This document shows positions 11,541 through 23,435 of a stretch of 64,000 nucleotides of DNA, piece after piece; position 1 is the first letter of the stretch; the number at the start of each line of letters is the position of its first letter. A program made the translations under genes and the position numbers. Below the pieces are notes generated by a model. That model was not told the origin of the DNA, did not search any database, and saw only the letters and a list, made by a program, of their open reading frames with translations. This DNA is from Limnanthes douglasii subsp. nivea. Taxonomy: Eukaryota; Streptophyta; Magnoliopsida; Brassicales; Limnanthaceae. The stretch is taken from NCBI GenBank assembly GCA_036936605.1, contig JAUPFV010000004.1:288962009-289026008 (forward strand), read 5' to 3'.

Positions 11541-14500
11541 CAAGTTTAGAAGATACTTATTGATACGGGAAGTTCTGCGAATATTCTGTTTATGAGTACC
11601 TACATGAGAATTTCTGACCCACCTGGTTATACGACGGTCCAAAAAAACTGTAGTGGGCTTTACAGGAGCAACAATAATATTCTTGGGAGAGTTTCAGTGT
11701 GTGTTGGAGCTCAGTCGTGGGCCATTCAAAAATGAAATTGATTTTTTGTTTATAGTTATAGACACACCAACTTCTTACAATGCAATTTTAGGCCGTTCTT
11801 GGCTGTCCATGATGCATGGTGTTATCTCGACGGTACACCAATGCTTGAAATATATAGTAGGGAACAATATAGGGACGATCAGGAGCAGCCAGAAGATGGC
11901 TCGAGAATATTATTAGATAGATTTATCCTCGAAAGGAGTTCGGGGAGGAGCATCGGAAAAAGCATAGCAGTTAAAAGGGACTTCCTCTGTAATCACTCCT
12001 TGTGATGATCCGAGGGAGGCCCCCGAATTTCTGGTTCCGGATGATGAGCATGAGGAACATAAGTTTGAAGAGGGATATTTTTTAAAAATTGGAGTAAAGC
12101 TTTCTTTTGAGTTCAGAGAAAAATTGATTGCATTTTTGTCAACAAAATTAAATATATTTTCTTGGTGTGCAGAGGATGTTACAGGCGTACCTTGAGAGAT
12201 AATATGTCATAAACTCGCATTACGACATGATGTTCGACCTATTGTACAGAAAAGAAGACTAGTTTAAAAAGAGAAGTCTGGAGCTATTCTTTCAGAGGTT
12301 GAGCGATTATTACGCATCGGCCATATTTGAGAGTCGCAATACCCAGTATAGGCCTCGAATCCATTCTTGGTCAGGAAAAAGAATGGTAAGTGGAGGATAT
12401 GCGTGGATTTCGCGGATCTAAATAGAGCTTGTCCAAATGATCCTTTTCCGGTACCCCGAATTGATCAGTTAGTGGATTCTACTTCGGGTAATCGGTTATT
12501 GTCTTTCATGGATGCTTATTCAGGATATAATCAGATCAGGTTAGATGCAAAAGATGAAGAAAGCACATCATTTATCACTGGGAGAGGATTATACTGTTTA
12601 AGGTTATGCCATTTGGCCTGAAAAAGGCGGGGGCGGCTTATCAGTGTTTGGTAAACAAAACCTATGAGGAGCCAATTGGCCGAAATGTAGAAGCTTACAT
12701 CGATGATATGCTGGTAAAGAGTTTACAGGACGAAGATCATCTCTCTGACTTGGAGGAAACTTTTAATAATTTGAGCAAAGTCAATTTGAAGTTAAATCCA
12801 AAAAAGTGCATTTTTGGAGTACGGTCGGGGAAGTTTCTTGGCTACATGATAAGTGAAAGGGGCATCGAAGCTGATCCTAAACAGGTAAAGTCTTTGACAA
12901 CTATGAATCCTCCTCGGAATATTAAGGAATTCCATATTCTCACAGGAAGATTGGCATCATTGAATAGGTTTATTTCTCGTTCATCGGATAAATGTGCGCC
13001 TTTCTTTAAAGTGTTGAGAAACGCCAGACAGTTTAGTTAGACCGAGGAATGTTCAGCAGCATTTCGCCAGATTCAAGAGTATTTGATGTCCATATAGATA
13101 CTTTCCAAACCTTTGATGAGAGAAAAGTTGATCGTTTATGTGTCGGTATCAGACTTTGCAGTCAGTGCCGTATTACTCTGAGAAGAGATTGATTTGTTAA
13201 AGTCGGTTTATTATGTCAGCAAAAGTTTGCTAGATGCAGAGAAACGGTATCTCAAGTTAGAAAAGTTAGGTTTGGCCCTGGTAACAGCTGCTCAAAAAAT
13301 GAGACCGTACTTCCAAGCCCACCCTATAGTAGTTCAAACAACATTTCCTCTAAAAGGTTTGCTGCAAAGGCCGGATATAACTGGAAGAATGACGAAATGG
13401 TCAGTTGAGCTGGGATATTTCGACATTACATTTGAGCCTCAGACGGCAATAAAAGCTCAGGTTCTAGCTGATTTCTTGGTTGAATTCCACTCAGAAAGAG
13501 CAGACATGGAGATTGTTGATCAATCAGGTAAGACATAATGGTTGGTTCGAACAGATGGGGGGTCGAATGTTTCTGGAAGTGGTACTGGAGTCCAGCTAAT
13601 TTCCCCGGACGGGACAACCATGTTTCAAGCTATCCGTTTTGGTTTTAAAACAACTAATAACGAGGCAGAATATGAGGCAACGTTAGCAGGATTAAGGTTG
13701 GTTCAAGTGTGTGGAGCTATAAAGGTTAAATTGATTAGTGATTCACAGTTGGTGATAAACCAAGATTTGGGAGAGTTAGAGGCGAGAAAGGATCAATTAG
13801 TCAAGTATTTGAAAGTTTTGAAGGACTTGGCTTCAAATTTTGATGAAGTTCAGTATGAGCATGTTCGAAGGGAAGCAAATCTTATCCCTGATTCCTTAGC
13901 AGCTGCTACGCGGTCAGAAGGTCATCTATGGGTCATAATCCAGGAGCATCCTTCGGTTACAAGCAGTACAAGCACTCAATGAATATGGAGGAAGTAAGCA
14001 ATGTGGTTACAAATGATTGGAGGTCAGAAATTGTGGACTTTCTAGAAAAGGATAGCTTACCTATAGAAAAGTCTGAGGCTAGGAAAATCAGGTTTAAATC
14101 TCACGGTTATATCCTTTTCGGAGGAGTCTTATACAATAAATCCTTAAGTAGACCGTTACTTAGATGTTTGGCTAAGGACGAGTCGCAATTTTCCTATCAG
14201 AGCTGCACGACGAGGAAGGGTCAGCCCATTGTAGATATAAAGCATTAATTCGACGAGTGTTTATGACTGGTTATTATTGGCCGACCATTTCCAGTGATGC
14301 GAAAGAGTTGGTAAAATGATGCGACATGTCAAAGATATGCCAATATAATACACAAGCCAGGGGTGCTGCTACAGAGTATTTTCGAAGTAGTGTCATTCGA
14401 TAGGTGGGGTATTGATTTAGTTGGGCCCTTACCGATGGCATCTGGTGGAAGGCAAACAATCATAGTAGCAGTTGACTATTTTTCCAAGTGGGTGGAAGCA

Positions 14501-15196
14501 GAGCCTTTAGCAGGGATAAAAGCAAAAGATGTTATCAAGTTTTTTGTCTCAAACATTTGTTGTCGTTTTGGGGTGCCAATAAAAATCACAACGAATAATG
14601 GGCCTCAATTCGATAATAAGGAGTTTAAGAGCTGTTGCGTTTCCAGGGGCACACAACAATGTTTTTCTGCTCTATTTCATCTGCAGGCTAATGGTCAGGT
14701 GGAAGTGACCAATCGAACGATTTTGGATGGATTAAAAAAGAATTTGGAGGGCAAGGCTGGAAAGTAGCCAGATTATTTACAGATAGTATTGTGGGCTTAT
14801 AGAACAATGCCTCGAACTTCAACTACAACATCTCCATTTTCTTTGGTGTACGGAATGGATGTGGTTTTCCTTTGGAAATTGTTTTCCCATCATACCGCGT
14901 GACAGCTTATGCGGAGAATTTGAATGATCAAAATAGGGCTGTGGAGTTGGATTTGGTGGAGGAAAAGAGACGACGAGTATAATTGAAGTCCTTACATTAT
15001 CAAACATTAATGAGGAGCAGGCATGCTTCGCTGACAAAAGCAGAGAAATTAGCCTGGGAAAGTTGGGACCCAATTGGGATGGCCCTTATGAAGTAACAGA
15101 AAAAGTGAAGCAGGGAACGTATAGGTTAAAATATAAGGAATGGAGATATCTTAAGCATCCGTGGAACATATAGCATTTAAAATTGTATCTGGAATG
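11541..15196 (+). pseudogene. Element A protease, RT, two RNases H and integrase
   Basis: Domains in order: aspartic protease DTGSSANILF (11562); RT with FMDAYSGYNQ and the catalytic YIDDML (12367-13040, one frameshift near 12600); RT-linked RNase H (13194-13538); a second, archaeal-like RNase H starting VRTDGGSN with EAEYEA and SDSQLV (13542-13982), typical of the Tat lineage; integrase with a degenerate zinc part and core GIDLVG (14410). In the core the second catalytic Asp is lost: ITTNNGPQF where relatives have TTDNGPQF (14590). Stops include TAG at 14764. Cannot be active. Confidence 0.88.
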
Positions 15197-15669
15197 ATGA
15201 TGAAGAATTTGGCATGTAATGATTTTTTTTTATGCTTATTTTTAGGTTCACAAAAATAGCGAAGGCATACTCTTTCCTACCCTGTTAGGCACATGAAGGT
15301 TTTAACGAGGTGTCATTATTAGCTGATCAATACATTTGAACTTTTGCCTCGAATTATTCTTTTTAAGTTACAAGTTGTGATTGAACTATTAGGTTAATAG
15401 TTATGACATTTTACAAGTCTGCCTTAAAGCAACATACAATGATTATTATGACCAAGTAAAATTGCCATAAGGCAATTATTTTATTCAACGCAAGTTGACA
15501 TACAATCATTTTCATATCAAATTTGAAGTTAAATATTATAAGATTGGTATTCCACACAATGGCATACAAGGAAGGTCAAGTTAAATGTTCTTCGTAATAT
15601 GTTGATACCATTACAAAAATTGCCTTGAAAGTTGTAAAAGACTTATACAAAAATTATACCAAGACACTG
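15197..15669 (+). other. Element A post-integrase spacer with conserved block
   Basis: Non-coding. A block at about 15262-15312, reading CTCTTTCCTACCCTGTTAGG and then AGGTTTTAACGAGGTG, recurs just downstream of integrase in B and, on its own coding strand, in D. The remainder is AT-rich. Confidence 0.55.
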
Positions 15670-16054
15670 TTACTCAGAATTTTTCGAGGAGTCGCTCTCC
15701 TCGGAATCTGATATCTCACTGTCACTAACAACAATGTCAGGTTGATGAAGTTCGGGGGAGACAAGTTTCCAGAACCTTCCCAAGTCATACTCAGGGTACT
15801 CTGCATGAATTTGGGTGATCATCCCTGCTTGGGTAGTAGCATCTCGGGCATTAAGTTTGTCCACGCATTTTACTGCATAAGCATTCACAGCTGCCTCCTT
15901 TTCGGCTTTTACCTGCTGAGGAAAATCTGCAATTGTCTTTAATAAGTTTTTCTTTTCCTCTATAATAAACTCGAAATAGGAAGGACAATCCTTAAATCCT
16001 TTGGTTGCGATTTGGTGAGCTTTCTTGAGTTCTGTAAGAAGTCTTTCTTGAGAT
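15670..16054 (-). pseudogene. Element A antisense gene, 3' end
   Basis: Last part of A's antisense frame, cut off from its body (37322-39724) by element B. It encodes a charged helical stretch, then ATTQAGMITQIHAEYPEYDL and an acidic, Ser/Asp/Glu-rich C-terminus ending in a stop at 15670-15672. The equivalent ends of B (ATTRAGLLTQIHAEHPEYNL) and of C are recognisably related. The hydrophobic N-terminal extension that appears when reading upstream of 16054 is antisense LTR sequence of B, not part of this protein. Confidence 0.8.
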
Positions 16055-16377
16055 TGATAAGGAAGAATAAAAGACAAGGAGAAAAGTGTAAAGAAGAAAC
16101 TTGGCAGGAGAAAATAGCAAAGGAAAAGTGTGATAGGAGGAAAACGCATAGAAATAACTGTGTAAGGACCAAATTGTACAAATTGTATAAAGAGGTAGCC
16201 AAAATAGGAAGAAAGTAAAATGTAGGGACCAAAAGATGTAATTAGTCCAAGTTAAAGCATGTGGGGTCCGCAATTGTATTATAAAAGGACCACACACGCT
16301 TCATACATCCCGAGATGAATAGTACGAGACTTTCTCTCTCTCTACTTAATCTAATAATCTAGATTTTCTCTCTCTAC
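16055..16377 (+). repeat. Element B left LTR, 3'-truncated
   Basis: Matches the first ~323 bp of the right LTR (36910-37321) and then jumps directly into gag coding sequence. The last ~90 bp of the LTR, the primer-binding site and the start of gag are missing. TATAAAAGG lies at 16280-16288. Confidence 0.88.
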
Positions 16378-16380
16378 CAC

Positions 16381-18420
16381 AGGAGGAAAAAACGTGATCA
16401 CAGGCGAACCGATTTCCGAAGAGGAAGAAGTTCGGAGAGGAAATCCTCGAGAGAAAAGAGTCACCATGACCGAGGTGGCGATCGGTCTCATGAACAGGCA
16501 AAGTGTCCTGACAAGAAAGAGGATATGGGCCCTCGAAATTCAGAATGGCAGCAGCAATACACTTTACCTTCCGAGGAGGGTCTGTACTTTTCGAATAACG
16601 ATAATTTGAGATCCAACATTTATCGTACAGGTCACAACTGGAGATCCTCTCCTCTGTCCTCGGAGATCTTAGTGGGAAACCTCCCGAAGCACTTTGATAT
16701 TTCGAAGTTAGAAAAGTTCGATGGGACACAGGATCCGGATAATCACATCGAGCAATTTAAGAATTTTATGATCAATTTCGACGATGATGATAAGCTGTTA
16801 TGCAGAGCATTCTCTCAGACTTTCAAGGGAGTAGCATCTAAGTGGTACAACAGGCTACCTCAGGGCTCGATAAAGAATTTTGATATGTTCTGGAACATCT
16901 TTAGACAATACTTCGTGGGGAGCAAGAAGTTCCGAGCCAACGGAGACACGATCATCTATTGTCGACAGAAGGTGGGGGAGAGCCTCAAGAATTACACTAA
17001 TCGCTTTGTCAAGACAAAAATGGATATGGAATATTGTAAGGATTCAGTGGCACTGGCAGCTTTCAGGATGGGTCTGCTCCCCGGGTTGTTGAAGGATACG
17101 GTGGCCGAAAGTCAGGCGATGACTTTCGGAGCATTGCTGGATCAAGTTGAGAAGAGGATCTTGGTAGAAGAGACCCAAGCCTCGGAGAAAGGAGATCAGT
17201 TGGACCAGAATCAATTTTAGAGGACTGAGTCGAACGCGCATGGCCCTCGATCGAACGTTCAGACTAAAAGTACGGGTCAATATCCTCCGAGGCAAAAATC
17301 GAACCCTCAGTACTATGCCAATCAACAAAACTACAATCAAGGAGCGAGACTCATGTCAAACAAGTGGGTTCGACCCAATTATTTCGCGGAGCTGACAGAA
17401 AATGTTGCTGCGATATTTGATAAAGCTAAATCTACGGTCCCGTTCAGGAAGCCTTTTCTAATACAGACTCCGAGGGAAAGCAGAAGCGTCAACAAATATT
17501 GCAAGTATCATGAGGATATCGGGCACGACACCAAGGATTGCATAACTTTGAAGAAAGAAGTGCAAGCCCTGATCGAGAATGGAATGTTGTTGGAGTTCGT
17601 CAAAAAACACTCCCAAAAAAATGCCGTGGTAAAAGTTGTCTCAAAGAACACTGACACAGCCATGGTGATTTCCGAAGGGGTCGACGATTTTGACATCGAG
17701 CAAGAGTATTTAGATCCCAAGGTGGGGAGAAACAATGTGAACTTGGTGGAAGAAGAAATTCCGAAGGGGAGAGTGGACAACCTTTGTGCGTTCTTCGATT
17801 CTCTGGCAATTTTCGGGGGAGACACAATTGCGGGAAATTCCAACAGTTCCCGAAAAAGGCACATGGTCAACCTGACCACACAGATTGAGGCGGGAGTGTC
17901 AGCACAAATGCACCGATCGCCTTCCCCCATTATTTGTTTCGATGATGATGATATGCGGAATGTAGCAGGCCCTCATGAAGACGCTGTAGTGATTGCGGCA
18001 GGCATCGTTGGGGATCAAATTCAGAAAATACTCATCGACATAGGGAGCTCCGCGAATATATTGTTTATGAGCACTTACCTACGCATCTCCGACCCGCTGG
18101 TCATTCGAAGGTCCGACAGGACTATAGTAGGCTTTACTGGTGCTACAGCAGTGGTGGTTGGAGAGTTTCAGTGTGTGGTCGAGTTGGGCCGTGGACCATT
18201 TAAGAAAGAGGTGGAGGTACTTTTCATTGTGGTCGACGCACCAAACTCATATAATGCTATCATGGGTCGCTTTTGGTTGTCCCGGATGCATGGCGTAATC
18301 TCCACAGTTCATTAGTGCTTAAAGTATGTGGTCGGAAACAATGTTGGGACAGTCCGAAGTAGCCAGAAGATGGCACGCGAATGTTACCATATAGCCCTAT
18401 CCTCTAAGGGGGTTCGGGGA
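16381..18420 (+). pseudogene. Element B gag and protease
   Basis: One long plus-strand frame from the deletion junction to about 18312. The basic Arg/Ser-rich stretch (truncated N-terminus) is followed by core HIEQFKNFMINFDDDDKLL and YNRLPQGS, the zinc motif CKYHEDIGHDTKDC (CX2HX4HX4C, complete) at about 17500, and the protease motif at about 18040, here DIGSSANILF instead of DTGSS. In-frame TAG codons sit at 17218 and 18313, each where relatives have a Gln codon. The active-site Thr to Ile change would inactivate the protease. Confidence 0.88.
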
Positions 18421-18539
18421 GAGACTTCCGACCCAGCATAGCAATTAAAGGGGCTCCCCCCGGACTCATCCCCTGTGATAATCCGAGGGAGGCCCCCGGA
18501 TTTCATGTCCCAGGCGAAGATTCTGCGACACACGAATTT

Positions 18540-21500
18540 GCGAGCGGCAAAGTTCTGAAGATTGGGGTCCACCTCTCTCCAGAATTTAAGGAGAAATTAA
18601 TTGCTTTTTTATCTGATAAACTTGATATGTTTGCTTGGTGTGCACAGGATGTCATTGGAGTGCCGCCGGAAATCATGTGTCATAAACTCGCGATACGATT
18701 AGATGTTCGACCCATAGTTCAGAAAAGAAGGCCTGTCTCCCCGGAAAAGGCCTCGGCAATTCTGTTGGAGGTCGAAAGACTACTGAGCATAGGCCATATT
18801 CGCGAGTCGCATTATCCCGTATGGGCGTCGAATCCGGTGTTAGTACGAAAGAAAAATGGCAAGTGGAGAATGTGTATTGACTTTACAAACTTAAACAGGG
18901 CTTGTCCTAAGGATCCGTTTCCTGTGCCTCGCATCGATCAATTAGTGGATTCGACCTCCGGAAATCGATTGTTGTCATTTATGGACGATTACTCGGGGTA
19001 CAACCAAATCCGAATGGCCGCTAACGATGAGGAAAGCACTTCTTTTATCACTGGGCGAGGTTTATACTACTATAAGGTCATGCCCTTCGGATTGAAAAAC
19101 GCGAGGGCAACCTATCAGCGCCTGGTCAATAAAACCTTTGAGGGGCAGATTGGGCGGAACATGGAAGCCTATATCGACGATATGTTAGTCAAAAGTGAAT
19201 GAGACAAAGACCATTTCGATGACCTGGCAGAGACATTTCGAAATTTGAGCAGAGTCAATCTCAAACTTAATCCGGAGAAGTACATATTCGGGGTGAGGTC
19301 AGGAAAATTTCTTGGTTACATGATCAGCGAAAAAGGCATCGAGGCTGATCTCGAGCAGCTAAAAGCTCTGATCACCATGATCCCCCCCCCCCCCCCCCCC
19401 CGAAATGTTAAGGAAGTAAAAATCCTGTCAGGAAGGTTGGCCGCTTTGAATAGGTTCATTTTAAGGTCTTCAGATAAATGTGCTCCATTTTTTAAAGTAT
19501 TACGGAATGCGAGGTAGTTTTGTTGGACCGAAGAATGTTCGACCGCTTTTCGACAAATCCAAGACTATTTGACGTCTCCGGAAGTCTTATCCAAACCCTT
19601 GGTAGGGGAAACATTAATTGTCTATGTAGCAGTGTCAGACTGCGCGGTCAGTGCCGTTCTTCTCCGCGAAGATGACTCTCTTCTGAAGCCAATTTATTAT
19701 GTCAGTAAGAGTTTGTTGGATGCGAAGAAGCGATATCTTACATTAGAGAAGGTAGCTTTAGCGTTAGTAACGGCAGGTCGAAAAATGAGACCATACTTCC
19801 AGGCCCACCCAATTATTGTTCGGACGACTTTTCCCCTGAAGAGTTTATTACAAAAACCAGACATCTCGGGCAGGATGACTAAATGGTCAGTAGAGCTGGG
19901 AGACTTTGACATAACGTTTGAGCCTCGAACGGCGATAAAAGCACAAGTTTTAGCTAATTTCTTGGTCGAGTTTCATTCAGAAAGAGGGGCACAGGAGGTA
20001 CACGACGTGGTTGACGAAGAGGAATGGGTGATACGGACGGATGGCGGGTCGAATATTTCAGGAAGTGGGGGAGGTGTCCAATTAATTTCCCCGAAAGGGG
20101 TAGCTATGTTCCAAGCCATTCGTTTCGGTTTTAAGGCTACTAATAATGAAGGTGAGTATGAAGCTGCTCTAGCAGGCTTGCGGTTGGCTCAAATATGCGG
20201 AGCCCGAAGGATTAAATTGATTAGTGACTCACAGTTGGTGATAAATCCAGCCTCAGGGGAGTCTGAGGCCAAAAAAGAAACGCTGATACAGTATTTGAAG
20301 CTGATGAAAAACTTGGCATCTGAATTTGAGGGAGTCAAGTTCGAGCATGTTCGAAGAGAGTTAAATATTGTCCCGGATTCTCTGGCCTCCGCTTCACGGA
20401 CAGAAGGTTACCTGTGGGTTTTGGTTAAGGAGTGCCCTTCGATCTCGATTGGCGAAGAGCACGCGATGAACATCTCGGAGGAAAGCAACGTGATTTCGCA
20501 CGATTTGAGAACGATTATCATTGATTTTTTGGCCCATGACATTTTACCGGTCGAAAAGCACGAAGCCAGGAAAGTTAGATTCAAGTCTCACGGCTACATT
20601 CTGCTGGGAGGATTGCTGTATAAAAGATCTCTGAGTCGGCCATTATTGAGGTGTCTGAATGGGCCCGAGTCACAAATTATCCTCTCTGAACTGCACGACG
20701 GTGAAGGATCTACCCACTGTGGATACAAGGCTTTGATCCGAAGGGTATTCCTGGCTGAATATTATTGGCCCACTATCACGGCCGATGCAAAAGATTTAGT
20801 CAAACGATGCGACACGTGCTAGCGCTACGCTAATGTGATTCACAAACTTAGAGTGTTGATGGAAAGCATTTCAGAGGCAGTGCCGTTTGACATATGGGGC
20901 ATTGATCTAGTTGGGCCTCTACCAATGGCATCTGGGGGCAGACAGACGATAATTGTGGCAGTCGACTATTTCTCTAAGTGGGTGGAGGCTGAACCACTCG
21001 CAAGAACAAAGGCCAAAGACGTGATCAAGTTTGTCATATTTAACATTTGTTGTCGTTTTGGTGTACCATTGCAGATCACCACAGACAATGGGCCTCAATT
21101 TGATAACAAGGAGTTCCAGAGCTTTTGTGTATCGAGGGGCATTCGACAATGTTTTTCAGCACCATTTCACCCTCAGGCTAATGGGTAGGTGGAAGTGACT
21201 AATCGCACGCTCCTCGATGGTCTGAAGAAGAACTTGGAAGGTAAAGCAGGGAAATGGCCCGATTATCTACAGGAGGTGTTGTGGGCGTATCGAACGACTC
21301 CCCGAACGGCCACTGCTGTGTCCCCATTTGCCTTAGTCTATGGGATGGATGCCGTTGTCCCTCCGGAGATCCTTTTCCCCTCACATCGAATAGCAACATA
21401 TGTCTCGGATACAAATGACCAGAGCAGAGCATTGGCTTTAGACTTGGTTGAGGAAAAGAGACAGCAAGCACAGTTGACATCCCTTCATTATCAAACTCTC

Positions 21501-21740
21501 ATGAGGAGTCGATATGCGTCCAAGGTAAAGCATAGAGATTTTCAGGTGGGAGACAAGGTTTTACGCAAAGTTTTCTTGCACACTAAAGACAAGAGTTTGG
21601 GGAAGTTGGGACCTAACTGGGAAGGCCCCTACGAGGTCACCGAAAAGATAAAACCAGGCACATATCGGTTAAAAGATAAAGAAGGGCGATACCTCCGTCT
21701 ACCTTGGAATATTGAGCATTTAAAATTGTATCTTGATTAA
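18540..21740 (+). pseudogene. Element B RT, two RNases H and integrase
   Basis: A single reading frame covers RT to the end, broken only by stops at 19200 (TGA), 19515, 20820 and 21186 (all TAG). RT: CIDFTNLNRACP, FMDDYSGYNQ, catalytic YIDDML (19171). A 20-C run (19382-19401) expands a Pro stretch. RT-linked RNase H 19569-19950. Second RNase H starting IRTDGGSN (20030) with SDSQLV. Integrase has the zinc part (HCGYKAL, RCDTC), core D at GIDLVG, D at TTDNGPQF and E at GWVEV-equivalent VEVTNRT, then the C-terminal GPY-type part (NWEGPYEV, ~21620). Ends LKLYLD at 21740. Confidence 0.9.
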
Positions 21741-21789
21741 AAGAACTAGCTGACATAGTATTTCTTTTTCCTTTCTCTGTATCCCCCAG

Positions 21790-22383
21790 AACAAATTTTG
21801 GTGAGGGCACACTCTTTCCTACCCTGTTAGGCACAGGAAGGTTTTAATGAGGTGTTTCGATGAGCCCCTTAAATACAAAAAGTTCTTTGCCTTAACTATT
21901 TTTTGGGTCACAGTAACATGTGCCTCGTATTGTTGTCCCTTCGAACTATTTTTTGGGTCACAGTAACATGTGCCTCGAATTATTGTCCCTTCGAACTATT
22001 TTTTGGGTCACAATAACATGTGCATCGAATTGTTTTCCCTTCGAACTATTCTTTGGGTCACAGTAACATGTGCCTCGAATTGTTGTCCCTCCGAACTATT
22101 CTTTGGGTCACACTAATGTGTGCCTCAAGTTTTATTTTTTACTTTATCAATTCTTTGGGTCACACTAATGTGTGCCTCAAGTTTTGGGACCATCGAACTA
22201 TTCTTTCGGTCATACTAATGTGTGCCTCAAGTTTTGGGGCCTTCAAACTATTCTCTGGGTCACACTAATGTGTGCCTCAAGTTTTGGGACCTTCGAACTA
22301 TTCTTTAGGTCACATTAATGTGTGCCTCAAGTTTTGTTTTTACTTTATCAATGTTAGGGTCACACTAAGGTGTGCCTCGAATC
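21790..22383 (+). repeat. Element B conserved block and ~10-unit tandem repeat
   Basis: First the post-integrase block shared with A and D (21803-21855, ACTCTTTCCTACCCTGTTAG ... TTTTAATGAGGTG). Then about ten imperfect units of 45-55 bp with the core CTATTCTTTGGGTCACACTA, ATGTGTGCCTC (21886-22383). Units change from a CAGTAACATGTGCCTCGAAT type to a CACTAATGTGTGCCTCAAGT type along the array. Element A shows at most one degenerate unit, so the array expanded in B's branch. Apparent short frames here are repeat artefacts. Confidence 0.75.
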
Positions 22384-22536
22384 CAATATCACTTCATCAT
22401 TATTTGATCACAATAATGCGACTCAAGATATCATCTCCTTAAAATTTCAAGTAGGTCATAATCATAGTTCGAAGGACTTGCCTCTTCGGATTTTTTTTGT
22501 TGAAAATGTAACATATGCAAACTTATGTGTAGAAGT
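22384..22536. other. Element B spacer left of element C
   Basis: Short AT-rich spacer of B ending in GAAGT (22532-22536), the left target duplication of element C. It continues at 33072-33210, which likewise shows nothing but the second GAAGT. Confidence 0.6.
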
Positions 22537-22996
22537 TGGTGTGGAAAATAATCGCTTGAGGGTAGGCTAGTAATTTTAAGTGGAGTTTCAAGGTGGTGCA
22601 AGGGTGTTTAACGGTGGTGTAAGGGTGTTTCAAGGTGGAGAGATAATTAAGCAGCTTGGTAGCAGTTAATTTTTCTTACCCATAGTTAATGCTGGTGGTT
22701 GAGTATTTATAGTATGATGTTTGGGCCCTTATGGGCTTTCGGTTCATGTTTAATGGACCCGGGTCACGTTTAAAGACCCATGAGTTCCAAGCAGGAGGGC
22801 AGGTAGCTTAGTCAGAAAGTGTTTAGGTTTTTTAGTACTTTAGTCATAGTTCGAACAGCCTTAAGTTTACAGTGTTCGAAGTGATCTGTCCGGTCCGAAT
22901 GATTTGTCCGATTTATGTGCTTGTAGCCTGTCCGGTATTCGGAGAGACTTAGGCTGATTTGCCCTTCCGGGGAGCATGCTGAATTCGGACTCATCA
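22537..22996 (-). repeat. Element C 3' LTR
   Basis: 460 bp. On the minus strand it starts TGATGAGTCCGAATTCAGC and ends TTTTCCACACCA, with TATAAATA at 22704-22711. It is preceded (plus-strand right) by the polypurine tract at 22997-23014. Confidence 0.93.
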
Positions 22997-23014
22997 GGAG
23001 CCCCTTTTTTAGAT
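22997..23014 (-). other. Element C polypurine tract
   Basis: The minus strand reads CTAAAAAAGGGGCTCC immediately before the 3' LTR. Element D has the equivalent AAAAGGGGCTA. It would prime plus-strand DNA synthesis. Confidence 0.7.
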
Positions 23015-23326
23015 GTTTGAACAAGTGTCCTTGTCAAAGAACTGAAAAACAGTCCGATTGAATGAAGTGGTTCTTAATCCGGACAGAGTTGTGGGTATAC
23101 TCGGACAGATTAAACGTTACGAATTCCAAACGGTTTTTGCCAGAGTTAGTGGGACACGTGTCGCATTCTGATTGGCCATTCCAGCCGTTTTTTCACCTTG
23201 AATTTTGCACCATCTTCTTTTACAAGTAACCTCTTTAATTGCCAATAATGACATCAGCGCCGTCTTTTAATCATTACCCAACTTTTCGGATTCTCCTAGG
23301 AATCAACTCTTTTTTTTCACATTTAC

Positions 23327-23334
23327 TATAAATT
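23327..23334 (+). promoter_or_regulatory. TATA box of element C antisense gene
   Basis: CTATAAATTCTC at 23326-23337, about 100 bases before the first ATG (23436) and followed by a CT-rich leader. A, B and D have a TATAAAT-type box in the corresponding place, so this looks like a promoter separate from the LTR. Confidence 0.6.
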
Positions 23335-23435
23335 CTCATTCATTTTTCATTGTTTTCACTATCTCTCTCAAATTCTACTCTGCAATTTTACCCAGAGCTT
23401 TATCTCTCTAGAACAAAAACTTCCTTGGCTGTTTT

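Noticed and set aside
15992..16297. Minus-strand frames with a signal-peptide-like hydrophobic start at about 16055-16300 (and the twin at 36820-37150)
   Set aside because: They are antisense readings of element B's LTR; the 16149 frame only fuses LTR sequence to the tail of A's antisense gene.
22020..22268. 82-codon frame rich in Ser/Leu/Cys
   Set aside because: It is a translation of the 45-55-bp tandem array in element B.
21886..22383. CRISPR-like array
   Set aside because: Repeat units are imperfect and contiguous without unique spacers, and the DNA is plant nuclear.
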